DNA from: HK-STAS-PATE-2 sp035906575
Lineage (GTDB): Bacteria > Patescibacteriota > Patescibacteriia > 2-12-FULL-60-25
Reading direction: 5' to 3'
Length of the DNA: 13,463 nt
NCBI GenBank assembly: GCA_035906575.1
Contig: JAMIEW010000079.1
Location: 1 to 13,463, forward strand
The translations under genes were made by a program, and so were the position numbers. Below are positions 5,895 through 12,790 of this stretch, piece by piece (positions within the stretch are counted from its first letter, which is position 1; each line of letters starts with the position of its first letter). The notes below the pieces were generated by a model. The model was not told the origin of the DNA. It worked only from the letters and a program-made list of their open reading frames with translations, and did not search any database.

Positions 5895-5906
5895 GAGTGG
5901 TGGCGA
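5882..5906 (-). repeat. Inverted repeat pairing tRNA-Leu leader with its own 5' region
   Basis: Leader bases TCGCCACC (5899-5906) are perfectly complementary to GGTGGCGA (5882-5889), which covers tRNA-Leu positions about 6-13. The eight base pairs enclose a 9-base loop. Such a helix would compete with the acceptor and D stems. It forms fully only if transcripts begin upstream of the predicted tRNA start site near 5901. Confidence 0.5.
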
Positions 5907-5907
5907 G

Positions 5908-5936
5908 AAGATACCAAAACTCCCCTATCCTTGCAA
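5908..5936 (-). promoter_or_regulatory. Promoter of the tRNA-Leu/tRNA-Val unit
   Basis: Minus-strand -35 TTGCAA (5931-5936), a 17-base spacer, and extended -10 TGG-TATCTT (hexamer 5908-5913), ending 13 bases before tRNA-Leu. No terminator separates it from the gene ending at 5941, so read-through from the synthetase operon is also possible. Confidence 0.65.
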
Positions 5937-5940
5937 GTCC

Positions 5941-6675
5941 CTAAGACCTGCGACCCACAATCCATTTAAGCCCGTTTGGACGTACTGAAAAAGCGATGTC
6001 AGAGCCATTAAGCTCAACGCCATCCACACTTATACGCACCTGGCCACCGGCTTTGATTTGGCCATTCGTGGCTTTTACGTGCGTGCGTGCGGCAGGCTTT
6101 GGTGATCCAAAAAGGGGCTTTTTTACGGTTTCGACGTCCACAAAGACATCGAGCTCACCATCGTCGCTCTTAGACCCCGCCATCAGGTTCACAAGGCGCA
6201 TGGCGCCATTTTGCTGGCAGCTAATGGTGTACTTGCCGCCAATATCCAAAACCGCTTTTGGATCGCGAATGACGACCTCGGTTAAGAATGGCCTGTCACC
6301 CACCATCCCTAAATCGACTTGGCGGACAAAACGCGCAGCAAGACAATTAACCGAGTCTTCAAGTTTTTCGGGGATGCTTAACTGCTTTGCAATCATCGAT
6401 GGCTCGGAAGGAATATAGCCGATCACGACATTGGCGTCGGCGATCACGGGGAGCACTTTCACGAGCGAGGCATCATTACCCACGATGATCACGGTTGCCG
6501 CCCCTTTTGAAAGCGCCTCTTTGGCCAACTCTTTTAAACCGTGAAAAGCGCCTTCGCGGAGCACTTGCCCCGCCAAATGGCGCCTTGATAATTCTGCTTC
6601 GAGTCGCGAAACCCACCTCTCTTGCGAACGATCTGAGAGTTTCGCGTCAAAGAGATAGGCGTACTGATAGGTCAT
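5941..6675 (-). CDS. Diacylglycerol/lipid-kinase-like protein with degenerate nucleotide loop
   Basis: A 244-residue protein whose layout follows the DAGK/YegS lipid-kinase fold. An alpha/beta N-domain carries VIIVGNDASLVKVLPVI (62-78) where active kinases have the GGDGT loop. IGYIPSEPSMIAKQLSIP (85-102) stands where they have the PLGTGNDFAR-type motif, and VDLGMVGDRPFLTEVVI (120-136) leads into the C-terminal beta domain (about 135-244). GGDGT has become GNDAS and the GTGND motif is lost, so ATP-dependent lipid kinase activity is doubtful. It may be a lipid-binding or regulatory derivative, or the resemblance may be only structural. The start ATG overlaps the bactofilin stop as ATGA, with a weak AGGA just upstream, so the two are probably coupled. 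It is the last protein gene of the synthetase operon and is short for the family (about 300 is usual). Confidence 0.7.
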   Translation of the reverse strand: MTYQYAYLFDAKLSDRSQERWVSRLEAELSRRHLAGQVLREGAFHGLKELAKEALSKGAATVIIVGNDASLVKVLPVIADANVVIGYIPSEPSMIAKQLSIPEKLEDSVNCLAARFVRQVDLGMVGDRPFLTEVVIRDPKAVLDIGGKYTISCQQNGAMRLVNLMAGSKSDDGELDVFVDVETVKKPLFGSPKPAARTHVKATNGQIKAGGQVRISVDGVELNGSDIAFSVRPNGLKWIVGRRS

Positions 6676-7055
6676 GATCCTGAGATCGACGTCTTACCGT
6701 CAATTTTTGCTCCGCGTTCTACCGAGAGCGTTTTGGCCGACACATCACCTTTGACGGTCGAGGTTGCTAGCAAGTCCAAACCTTCGTCTACCGTGAGCGG
6801 ACCGGTCACTGAGCCCGCGACACTCGCAGAGCCAGCTTTAACGATACCGTCGATCACCGCATCTTTGCCGACCACAAGACGGCCGACGGTGCTGAGCTTA
6901 CCTTTGAGCTCGCCCTCGATCGTCACATTGCCATCGCTAGAAAAATCACCTTCGACGCGAACGCCCTTGGCGATAATGGTCGTTGCTGATGGGGCCGTAG
7001 CGCTCGTTGGCGCTTCTTCAAAGGATGGCGGGGTTGGTTTACCGAACATACGCAT
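6672..7055 (-). CDS. Bactofilin, polymer-forming cytoskeletal protein
   Basis: A 127-residue bactofilin. A short Pro/Ala/Ser/Thr-rich N-terminal tail (1-24) precedes a right-handed beta-helix core of repeated hydrophobic-Gly turns (about 25-127). Visible turns include GVRVEGDFSSDGNVTIEGEL (31-50), GKLSTVGRLVVGKDAVIDG (52-70), AGSVTGPLTVDEGL (80-93) and VKGDVSAKTLSVERGAKIDG (101-120). Bactofilins self-assemble into filaments without nucleotide, usually on the cytoplasmic membrane face, and scaffold envelope or shape functions. ATGs at 7055 and 7049 are both possible; I use the longer. It lies 28 bases after argS and overlaps the DAGK-like gene by four bases, which suggests the lipid-kinase-like protein may act with the filament. 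No Shine-Dalgarno is visible. Confidence 0.93.
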   Translation of the reverse strand: MRMFGKPTPPSFEEAPTSATAPSATTIIAKGVRVEGDFSSDGNVTIEGELKGKLSTVGRLVVGKDAVIDGIVKAGSASVAGSVTGPLTVDEGLDLLATSTVKGDVSAKTLSVERGAKIDGKTSISGS

Positions 7056-7083
7056 GGAGTTGTTGGCGATAATGTTAACCTAC

Positions 7084-8835
7084 TTACATTTCTTCGGGTA
7101 GTGGGATGGAAAGGAGTGCGAGGCCGTTTTTCAAACCCTGCAATGCAGCAGCTGCCAAACGCAGACGCGCTGCCTTATCTTCTGGCGCTGCCTCGATAAC
7201 CGGTACATCGCGATAGAAGGCATTAATCGCATGCGAGACATCAATACACCACTGCGCGATAATACTTGGACGAAGTTCATTCGCCGCCTGCTTTACGCAA
7301 TCAGGAAGTCGCAACAGCTCTTGAGCAAGGATCTTTTCAGAAGCATGCGCGAACTCGGAGTTAATCGCGCCTTTTGGCACGCCACCCGCTTTGCGGATAA
7401 TCGAGTGCAAACGCGTGGCCGCGTACTGACAATACGGGCCGGTATCGCCGTCAAAGGCCATGGCTTGGTCCATATCAAAGACAAAAACGCGATCATTATC
7501 TTGTCGTAGCATGCCGAATTTCAAACCTGCTTGCGCGAGGCACCAGGCAACATGAGTCACCTTGCCTTCTGACCAGTCATCATGACGTTTGATGATTTCA
7601 GCACGGGCAAAGTCGGTAACGGCGGCAACGAAGTCTTGGTAGGTGATGATATTGCCTTTACGGCTCGACATGGCACCTTCTTTGAGGGTCACGAAGTCAT
7701 AACCGACATGTTCATCATTTGTACTCAACCCCATTCTCTTCAACACTTCAAACAATTGTTTGAAATAAAATGACTGGCGATTATCGACAAGAATAATACT
7801 CTTATCCAGATTCGAAAATTCTTTTCTTTTCAATTCAGCGAGCGCGATATCTTTGGTTGAGTAGAGCGAATTACCATCAGATTTGCGCACCAAGAAAACA
7901 CCGAGCTTCACATCTTCAAGATCAACAACGATTGCGCCTTGGCTTTCGGTGGCAACGCCTTTTGCCATTAAGGCATCAACCATTTCTTGCCCACGTGCAA
8001 CGACTTCGGATTCAAGATATTGGCGCGTGATGCGTACATCAAGTTCATCAAAGTTACGCAACATCTCTTCAAGACACCATCGGCGCGTTTCAAGCCAAAG
8101 CTTTGTCCATGCCGGTTCGCCTGCTTCAAGCGCACGCAAAACTGTCGAAGATTCTTCGACGAATTCTGGGTTGGCTTCAAGTGCTGCGGTTGCTTGCGTA
8201 TACACCTGGCCGAGGTATTTACCGGTTGCCTGATCAGCGCTAATCCCCTTTAAAATCTGATCAACATCGCTCAACGTGAGTTGAAGATCTGCTTTGCGTT
8301 CTTTCACGAAGAACCACAAACACTTCGCAACATGCGCACCGACATCACCTTGATAGCTCACTGGGATGACATGATAGCCCGCCTTCTCAAGCAAGAGCTG
8401 TGCAGAGCGTCCCAAAAATAAATTACGCAAATGCCCTACGTGAATTTCTTTATGCGTATTAAGTGAAGCATACTCTAAAAGGATGCTCTTCGATTCTCCG
8501 ACATTCACTTTACCAAAAGCGTCATTCGTTTCTTCGATGTCGAGAATCGTACGGCGTACGAGTTCAGCATTTGAAAAACGCACATTCAAATAAGGACCGG
8601 CTGCTTCAAAAGCGGCGATACCCGGATGGGTTGGTTTCAATTCTGCCGCGAGTGTCTTGGCGATGTCAGCTGGCGACTTGCCCATGGACTTTGCCAAGGC
8701 AAAACAACCAAATGCCAAATCACCCATCTCTGGGTTTGGAGGCAGGACGAATTGGTTTTGGTTAACCTCAACTCCCAGCTTATCGGTAAGCTGTTGGGCG
8801 AGTTCGCACTTCCAGATGTCTAATACGGTTTTCAT
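7084..8835 (-). CDS. argS: Arginyl-tRNA synthetase
   Basis: A 583-residue class Ia enzyme that attaches arginine to tRNA-Arg in the cytoplasm, full length for the family. An N-terminal Add1 tRNA-binding domain covers about 1-90, with the typical PPNPEMGDLAFGCFALAK (32-49). The HIGH motif is HVGH (132-135) within NTHKEIHVGHLRN. The KMSKS-equivalent is MSSRKGN (389-395). The C-terminal DALR anticodon-binding domain begins near GPYCQYAATRLHSI (about 455) and ends in the usual L..LgI..PEEM. The ATG overlaps the tyrS stop as ATGA, and a weak AAAAGG lies just upstream, indicating coupled translation. Bactofilin follows 28 bases later. No catalytic residue appears to be missing. Confidence 0.97.
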   Translation of the reverse strand: MKTVLDIWKCELAQQLTDKLGVEVNQNQFVLPPNPEMGDLAFGCFALAKSMGKSPADIAKTLAAELKPTHPGIAAFEAAGPYLNVRFSNAELVRRTILDIEETNDAFGKVNVGESKSILLEYASLNTHKEIHVGHLRNLFLGRSAQLLLEKAGYHVIPVSYQGDVGAHVAKCLWFFVKERKADLQLTLSDVDQILKGISADQATGKYLGQVYTQATAALEANPEFVEESSTVLRALEAGEPAWTKLWLETRRWCLEEMLRNFDELDVRITRQYLESEVVARGQEMVDALMAKGVATESQGAIVVDLEDVKLGVFLVRKSDGNSLYSTKDIALAELKRKEFSNLDKSIILVDNRQSFYFKQLFEVLKRMGLSTNDEHVGYDFVTLKEGAMSSRKGNIITYQDFVAAVTDFARAEIIKRHDDWSEGKVTHVAWCLAQAGLKFGMLRQDNDRVFVFDMDQAMAFDGDTGPYCQYAATRLHSIIRKAGGVPKGAINSEFAHASEKILAQELLRLPDCVKQAANELRPSIIAQWCIDVSHAINAFYRDVPVIEAAPEDKAARLRLAAAALQGLKNGLALLSIPLPEEM

Positions 8836-10043
8836 ACGCCTTTTACGTGGACGAAATGTCTTTTGCCTTTTTGAATCAATACGCCCTCGCTGTCAATTTG
8901 GACCATGGTCTTTGGATCGGTTGAGACGACGTCTTTCACACGCACACCACCCTGCTCAATTTGAGCGCGGGCATCGGTCTTTGACGAACAAAGCCCCGTT
9001 GAAACGAGCAATTCAACCAAGGCATGCTCACCCGCCTTCACCTCATGAACAGCGATATCTTCTGGCTTCTCGTGTTTTTGATGGACCGATTCAAAATGAG
9101 CTTGGGCTTTTTCAGCCGCTTCGTCCCCTGCTACCCAACGAGTAACGCGGTAAGCCAAGTCTTTCTTATACTTCATCGGATTCTCCCCGCCTGCCAATGA
9201 TTTCTTAATGGTGGCGATTTCATCCGTTTCAAGCTGGGTGCAGAGCTCGTAGGTTGGGATCAGCATGGTGTCTGGCCAACGCATGACCTTGCCGTAAATA
9301 TCGATCGCATCGTCTTCAAGGTTTACGCCGTTGCCGGTTGTCTTGCCCATCTTGGCGCCGTTCTCGTCCACCAAAAGGCGGTGAGCAAGGACGAACTTTT
9401 CTTTACCACGAAGTTTGCGCAATAAATCGCGACCCGCGAGCATATTGAACGTCTGGTCATTACCACCGATTTCGAGATCAACATCCAAAACAACTGAATC
9501 GTAACCCTGCATTAGTGGATAGAAAAATTCGTGCATGAAAATCGGCTTGTCTTCTTTCATGCGTTTTTCAAACATGTCGCGTTCGAGCATCTGCTGAACG
9601 GTGAATTCGGATGAAAGCTTGATCACTTCAGCGAAGGTCATCTTTTCATACCAGTCGCCGTTATAACGCACCTCGCAAGGATTCTCGCCCTCGAAGGACA
9701 AGAAACGCGTTGCGAGCTTCAAGTAATTCTTGGCATGCTCTTTTACCTCTTCGGTGGTTTGTTGGGTGCGGGCGGCTGATTTGTCGGTCGGGTCGCCAAT
9801 AATCGACGTAAACGTACCGATCAACAAAATCACGCGATGACCCATCGCCTGCAATTCGGCGAGCTTCATCATATTGAGCGCATGGCCTAAGTGAAGTTTG
9901 CCGGTGGCATCCATGCCTAAATAGGCCGAGATACGCTCGCCTTTGAGGAGTTTTTCTTTGAACGCTTCAGGGGTAGGTAGAATGCGTTCTACGCCATGCG
10001 AGAGAAAGTGCTCGATCGCTTTTTGATCGGTTTTGATATTCAT
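8832..10043 (-). CDS. tyrS: Tyrosyl-tRNA synthetase
   Basis: A 403-residue class Ic tyrosyl-tRNA synthetase. The Rossmann catalytic domain contains YLGMDATGKLHLGHA (41-55) with HLGH at 51-54 as HIGH. YPLMQGYD (175-182) supplies the Tyr-x3-Gln-x2-Asp tyrosine-recognition triad, and GGNDQ lies at 193-197. KMGKT (231-235) replaces KMSKS, a common TyrRS variant. The alpha-helical anticodon domain precedes a C-terminal S4 RNA-binding domain (about 335-400, with SSKTDARAQIEQGGVRV). The YxxxQxxD pattern separates it from TrpRS. It lies 25 bases after valS and overlaps argS by four bases. It may also be transcribed from an internal promoter. No Shine-Dalgarno is visible. Confidence 0.97.
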   Translation of the reverse strand: MNIKTDQKAIEHFLSHGVERILPTPEAFKEKLLKGERISAYLGMDATGKLHLGHALNMMKLAELQAMGHRVILLIGTFTSIIGDPTDKSAARTQQTTEEVKEHAKNYLKLATRFLSFEGENPCEVRYNGDWYEKMTFAEVIKLSSEFTVQQMLERDMFEKRMKEDKPIFMHEFFYPLMQGYDSVVLDVDLEIGGNDQTFNMLAGRDLLRKLRGKEKFVLAHRLLVDENGAKMGKTTGNGVNLEDDAIDIYGKVMRWPDTMLIPTYELCTQLETDEIATIKKSLAGGENPMKYKKDLAYRVTRWVAGDEAAEKAQAHFESVHQKHEKPEDIAVHEVKAGEHALVELLVSTGLCSSKTDARAQIEQGGVRVKDVVSTDPKTMVQIDSEGVLIQKGKRHFVHVKGV

Positions 10044-10056
10044 ACGATTTGGTCGA

Positions 10057-10085
10057 ATGGTACGTGGCTTACTTCATGGTCGCAA
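10057..10085 (-). promoter_or_regulatory. Possible internal promoter before tyrS
   Basis: Minus-strand -35 TTGCGA (10080-10085), a 17-base spacer, and -10 TACCAT (10057-10062), ending 13 bases before the tyrS ATG. The -35 is in the last valS codons. Each hexamer matches the consensus at four of six positions, so this is tentative. Confidence 0.35.
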
Positions 10086-12699
10086 TACGCGAGCTCAAGA
10101 GTTCTTGTTTTTGTTTTGCTTCTTCAAGCTTGGACTCCATGCCAGCAATCACCTTCTCAGGCGCTTTACCGCGGAATTCTTGGTCAGCGAGTTTAGCGGT
10201 TGTTGAAGTGATGTAGGCCGCGAGCTGCTCAAGTTCTTTTGTGATCTTGATTTTTTCTTTAATGACATCTACCAAGCCTTCGAGACTCATCGATACACTC
10301 ACCACGCCAGCCACGACAGGCCAGTCAGACGGTAACGAGGTCATGAGTTCAAAGCTTGAAGAGTTCGTGAGGCGCAGCACCCAGGCGCTATTCGCTTGGA
10401 TAAGCTCAGCTGTCGCATCATCCGACTGATAAGCGAAGACCGCTTTCTTCGTCGCATCAACGCCTTGATCAGCACGCAAGCGACGAGCATCGCCGATAAC
10501 GGTACGGAGCGTTTCAAAGCCGGCTGGCATCGTACTAACAGACATCGTAGGCCATTCTGCAACAAGCAAAAGACCTTCGAAACCCGCACGCTGCCAGATC
10601 TCTTCGGTTACGAATGGCATAAACGGATGCCAAAGACGGAGCATGCCCGAAAGCAACTCTTTCAGGATGGCGGCCTTGTTACCTTCAACCTTGGTAATCT
10701 CAAGATACCAATCAGCGAGATCATTCCACGTAAAGTCACGAAGCTCTTCAGCAGCAAGGCTGAATTGGTAGGTTTCAAGTTTCTTGGTGATAGACGCGGC
10801 TGTTTCTGCAAAGCGCGCTTTGATCCATTGATCAGCAAGTGTCTCCCCCGTTACGGATTCAGCCGGAGCCTCCATCTGCATCAGCATGAAGCGGCTGATA
10901 TTCCAAAGCTTATTAGCGAGATGCTTAAGGCCTTCAATCTTCGCTTCAGCGAGACGCGTGTCTTGGCCAGGAGCCGTACCCATCATAAGTGACAAGCGCA
11001 CGGCATCCGTGCCGTATTTTGGGATGAGTTCGAGTGGATCAAGAATATTGCCCAAGGACTTGGACATCTTGCGACCTTGGTCGTCCATGACGAGACCGTG
11101 GAGGTAAACGTCTTTAAATGGGACTTCGCCAATAGCATAGGTCGACATCAAGACCATGCGAGCGACCCAGAAGAACAAGATATCGCGACCCGTCTCAAGA
11201 ACATTCGTCGGATGGAAGGCACGTTCTTTGGCCCATTTCTCTTCATTTGGCCAACCGAGCGCTGAAAAACTCCAAGAACCTGAAGAGAACCAGGTATCGA
11301 GACTGTCCTCATCTTGTACGTAGCCCTCGCCTGGCGAAGTGACCGAAGCCACCTGTTCATCGCCCTTATACCAAACCGGGATACGGTGCCCGAACCAGAT
11401 CTGACGAGAAATACACCAATCACGCAGGCCATCGATCCAGTGAAAGTACACTTTCTCAAAACGGTCAGGGACGATCTTGATCGAACCGCCGCGGACGGCG
11501 TCCTGCATCAAACGTTTGAGAGTCGTGGTCTCACCTACCTTCTGATTGAGGGTATTGCGCTTTAGAGTAAATTCTTTGTTCACACGAACGAACCACTGAA
11601 GACTTGGCAACTGTTCAACGGTCGCGCCGCCGCGCTCAGCGATTGGTAACGCCTGGTCAACTTCGTCGATTTTTTCGACGAGGCCGGCGGCTTCTAATTC
11701 TGTAATAACTTTAGCGCGCGCTTCTTCGGTGGTGAGTCCTACGAAATTTTCACCACAGTTTTGCATCATGCGACCGGCTTGGTCGATGATTTGAATCGTT
11801 GGCAATGAATGACACGTTGCCATCTCGGCATCGATAAGCGAATGTGCTGGTGTCACGCCGAGTGCACCGGTACCAAAAGCAGGATCAACCGCTTCGTCAG
11901 CGATGATGCGTAATTCAATTTGTTTACCGCAAAACGTCGCGGACAGCGTTTTACCAACGTATTCTGCATAGCGTTCATCGCTCGGATGAACGGCCACAGC
12001 CGTATCACCAAACTTTGTTTCAGGACGCGTTGATGAAATCGTAATCGGAAAATCTTTATCGTATTTGAACGTGACGAGTTTTGCTTTTACGTCTTTGGTT
12101 TGTACTTCGTCATCTGAAAGTGTGGTTTGAAATTGCGGATCCCAATTCACGATACGAAAACCGCGTTCGATCAAACCATCTTCATACATCGACAAGAAGA
12201 TCTGATTCACCGCCGCATTGCGTTCATCATCAAATGTATAGGCTTCGCGTGACCAATCACAACTAGAACCCATCTTCTTTACCTGAGTACGAATAGTATT
12301 CGCTGAGTCGTCAGCAAAGGCGATGACGCGCTCTAAGAACTTTTCACGACCAAGCTCTTTGCGAGGATCCTTAAATCCCTCCTTCATGAGGAGCTGCTCG
12401 ACTTTGACCTGGGTGGCGATAGCCGCGTGGTCGGTGCCTGGGACCCAAAGGGTCTTTTTGCCGCGCATGCGCTCAAAGCGAATGAGCGTGTCTTGAATCG
12501 CTAACATGGTCGCATGACCCATATGAAGGGTACCCGTGCGATTTGGTGGCGGCATCACGATGCAATACGGCTCCCCGCCTTGGTTACGGTCAGGCAAGTT
12601 ATCTGGATTATAATATCCAGAACCGGCCCAAAGCTCGTTTAAACGGTCTTCAACCTCTTCAGCCTGATAGGCCTTCGGGAACGATTCGAATGCAGACAT
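10069..12699 (-). CDS. valS: Valyl-tRNA synthetase
   Basis: An 876-residue class Ia valyl-tRNA synthetase. MPPPNRTGTLHMGHA (49-63) holds the HIGH motif as HMGH (59-62). The CP1 editing domain, which clears Thr-tRNA-Val, shows SSTRPETKFGDTAVAVHP (222-239) and FGTGALGVTPAHSLIDAE (275-292). RDWCISRQIWFGHRIPVWY (426-444) returns to the catalytic core, and KMSKS lies at 544-548. An anticodon domain follows, and the C-terminus (about 815-876) is the usual coiled-coil arm. Two local departures are NRTG for the common NVTG, and AHSLID for AHDPND with the second Asp kept. I start at the ATG at 12699. A 52-codon upstream extension lacks homology and crosses the promoter. It heads the synthetase operon and charges the tRNA-Val encoded at 5730-5806. 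Confidence 0.97.
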   Translation of the reverse strand: MSAFESFPKAYQAEEVEDRLNELWAGSGYYNPDNLPDRNQGGEPYCIVMPPPNRTGTLHMGHATMLAIQDTLIRFERMRGKKTLWVPGTDHAAIATQVKVEQLLMKEGFKDPRKELGREKFLERVIAFADDSANTIRTQVKKMGSSCDWSREAYTFDDERNAAVNQIFLSMYEDGLIERGFRIVNWDPQFQTTLSDDEVQTKDVKAKLVTFKYDKDFPITISSTRPETKFGDTAVAVHPSDERYAEYVGKTLSATFCGKQIELRIIADEAVDPAFGTGALGVTPAHSLIDAEMATCHSLPTIQIIDQAGRMMQNCGENFVGLTTEEARAKVITELEAAGLVEKIDEVDQALPIAERGGATVEQLPSLQWFVRVNKEFTLKRNTLNQKVGETTTLKRLMQDAVRGGSIKIVPDRFEKVYFHWIDGLRDWCISRQIWFGHRIPVWYKGDEQVASVTSPGEGYVQDEDSLDTWFSSGSWSFSALGWPNEEKWAKERAFHPTNVLETGRDILFFWVARMVLMSTYAIGEVPFKDVYLHGLVMDDQGRKMSKSLGNILDPLELIPKYGTDAVRLSLMMGTAPGQDTRLAEAKIEGLKHLANKLWNISRFMLMQMEAPAESVTGETLADQWIKARFAETAASITKKLETYQFSLAAEELRDFTWNDLADWYLEITKVEGNKAAILKELLSGMLRLWHPFMPFVTEEIWQRAGFEGLLLVAEWPTMSVSTMPAGFETLRTVIGDARRLRADQGVDATKKAVFAYQSDDATAELIQANSAWVLRLTNSSSFELMTSLPSDWPVVAGVVSVSMSLEGLVDVIKEKIKITKELEQLAAYITSTTAKLADQEFRGKAPEKVIAGMESKLEEAKQKQELLSSRIATMK

Positions 12700-12712
12700 A
12701 GGAATACGGCAG

Positions 12713-12741
12713 AATATAGCGGAGAAAACCCGTTTTGTGAA
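12713..12741 (-). promoter_or_regulatory. valSp: Promoter of the valS-tyrS-argS operon
   Basis: Minus-strand -35 TTCACA (12736-12741, five of six), a 17-base spacer, and -10 TATATT (12713-12718, five of six), ending 13 bases before the valS ATG. The predicted leader is about six bases, too short for a Shine-Dalgarno or T-box. Confidence 0.75.
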
Positions 12742-12753
12742 TGGGCTTTTTGA

Positions 12754-12780
12754 TTGACAGTGGCCCCCGTTCTCTATAGT
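12754..12780 (+). promoter_or_regulatory. Promoter of the DHH-like gene
   Basis: Plus-strand -35 TTGACA (12754-12759, perfect) and -10 TATAGT (12775-12780, five of six), with an unusually short 15-base spacer. The -10 ends 10 bases before the ATG. It is back to back with the valS promoter; the two -35 boxes are 12 bases apart. Confidence 0.6.
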
Positions 12781-12790
12781 TTGAACCCTA

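Noticed and set aside
5726..5965. Minus-strand open frame over the tRNA region
   Set aside because: It is produced by the two tRNA genes and their promoter and is not a protein gene.
6733..7101. Plus-strand open frame opposite bactofilin
   Set aside because: It is a Ser/Thr/Pro-rich shadow of the repetitive bactofilin beta-helix codons, with no promoter or family match.
8657..9145. Plus-strand open frame opposite argS and tyrS
   Set aside because: It is antisense to conserved synthetase domains across two genes and has no motif; a shadow frame.
12700..12735. T-box or other riboswitch before valS
   Set aside because: The distance from the -10 to the ATG is only 13 bases, too short for any leader regulator.
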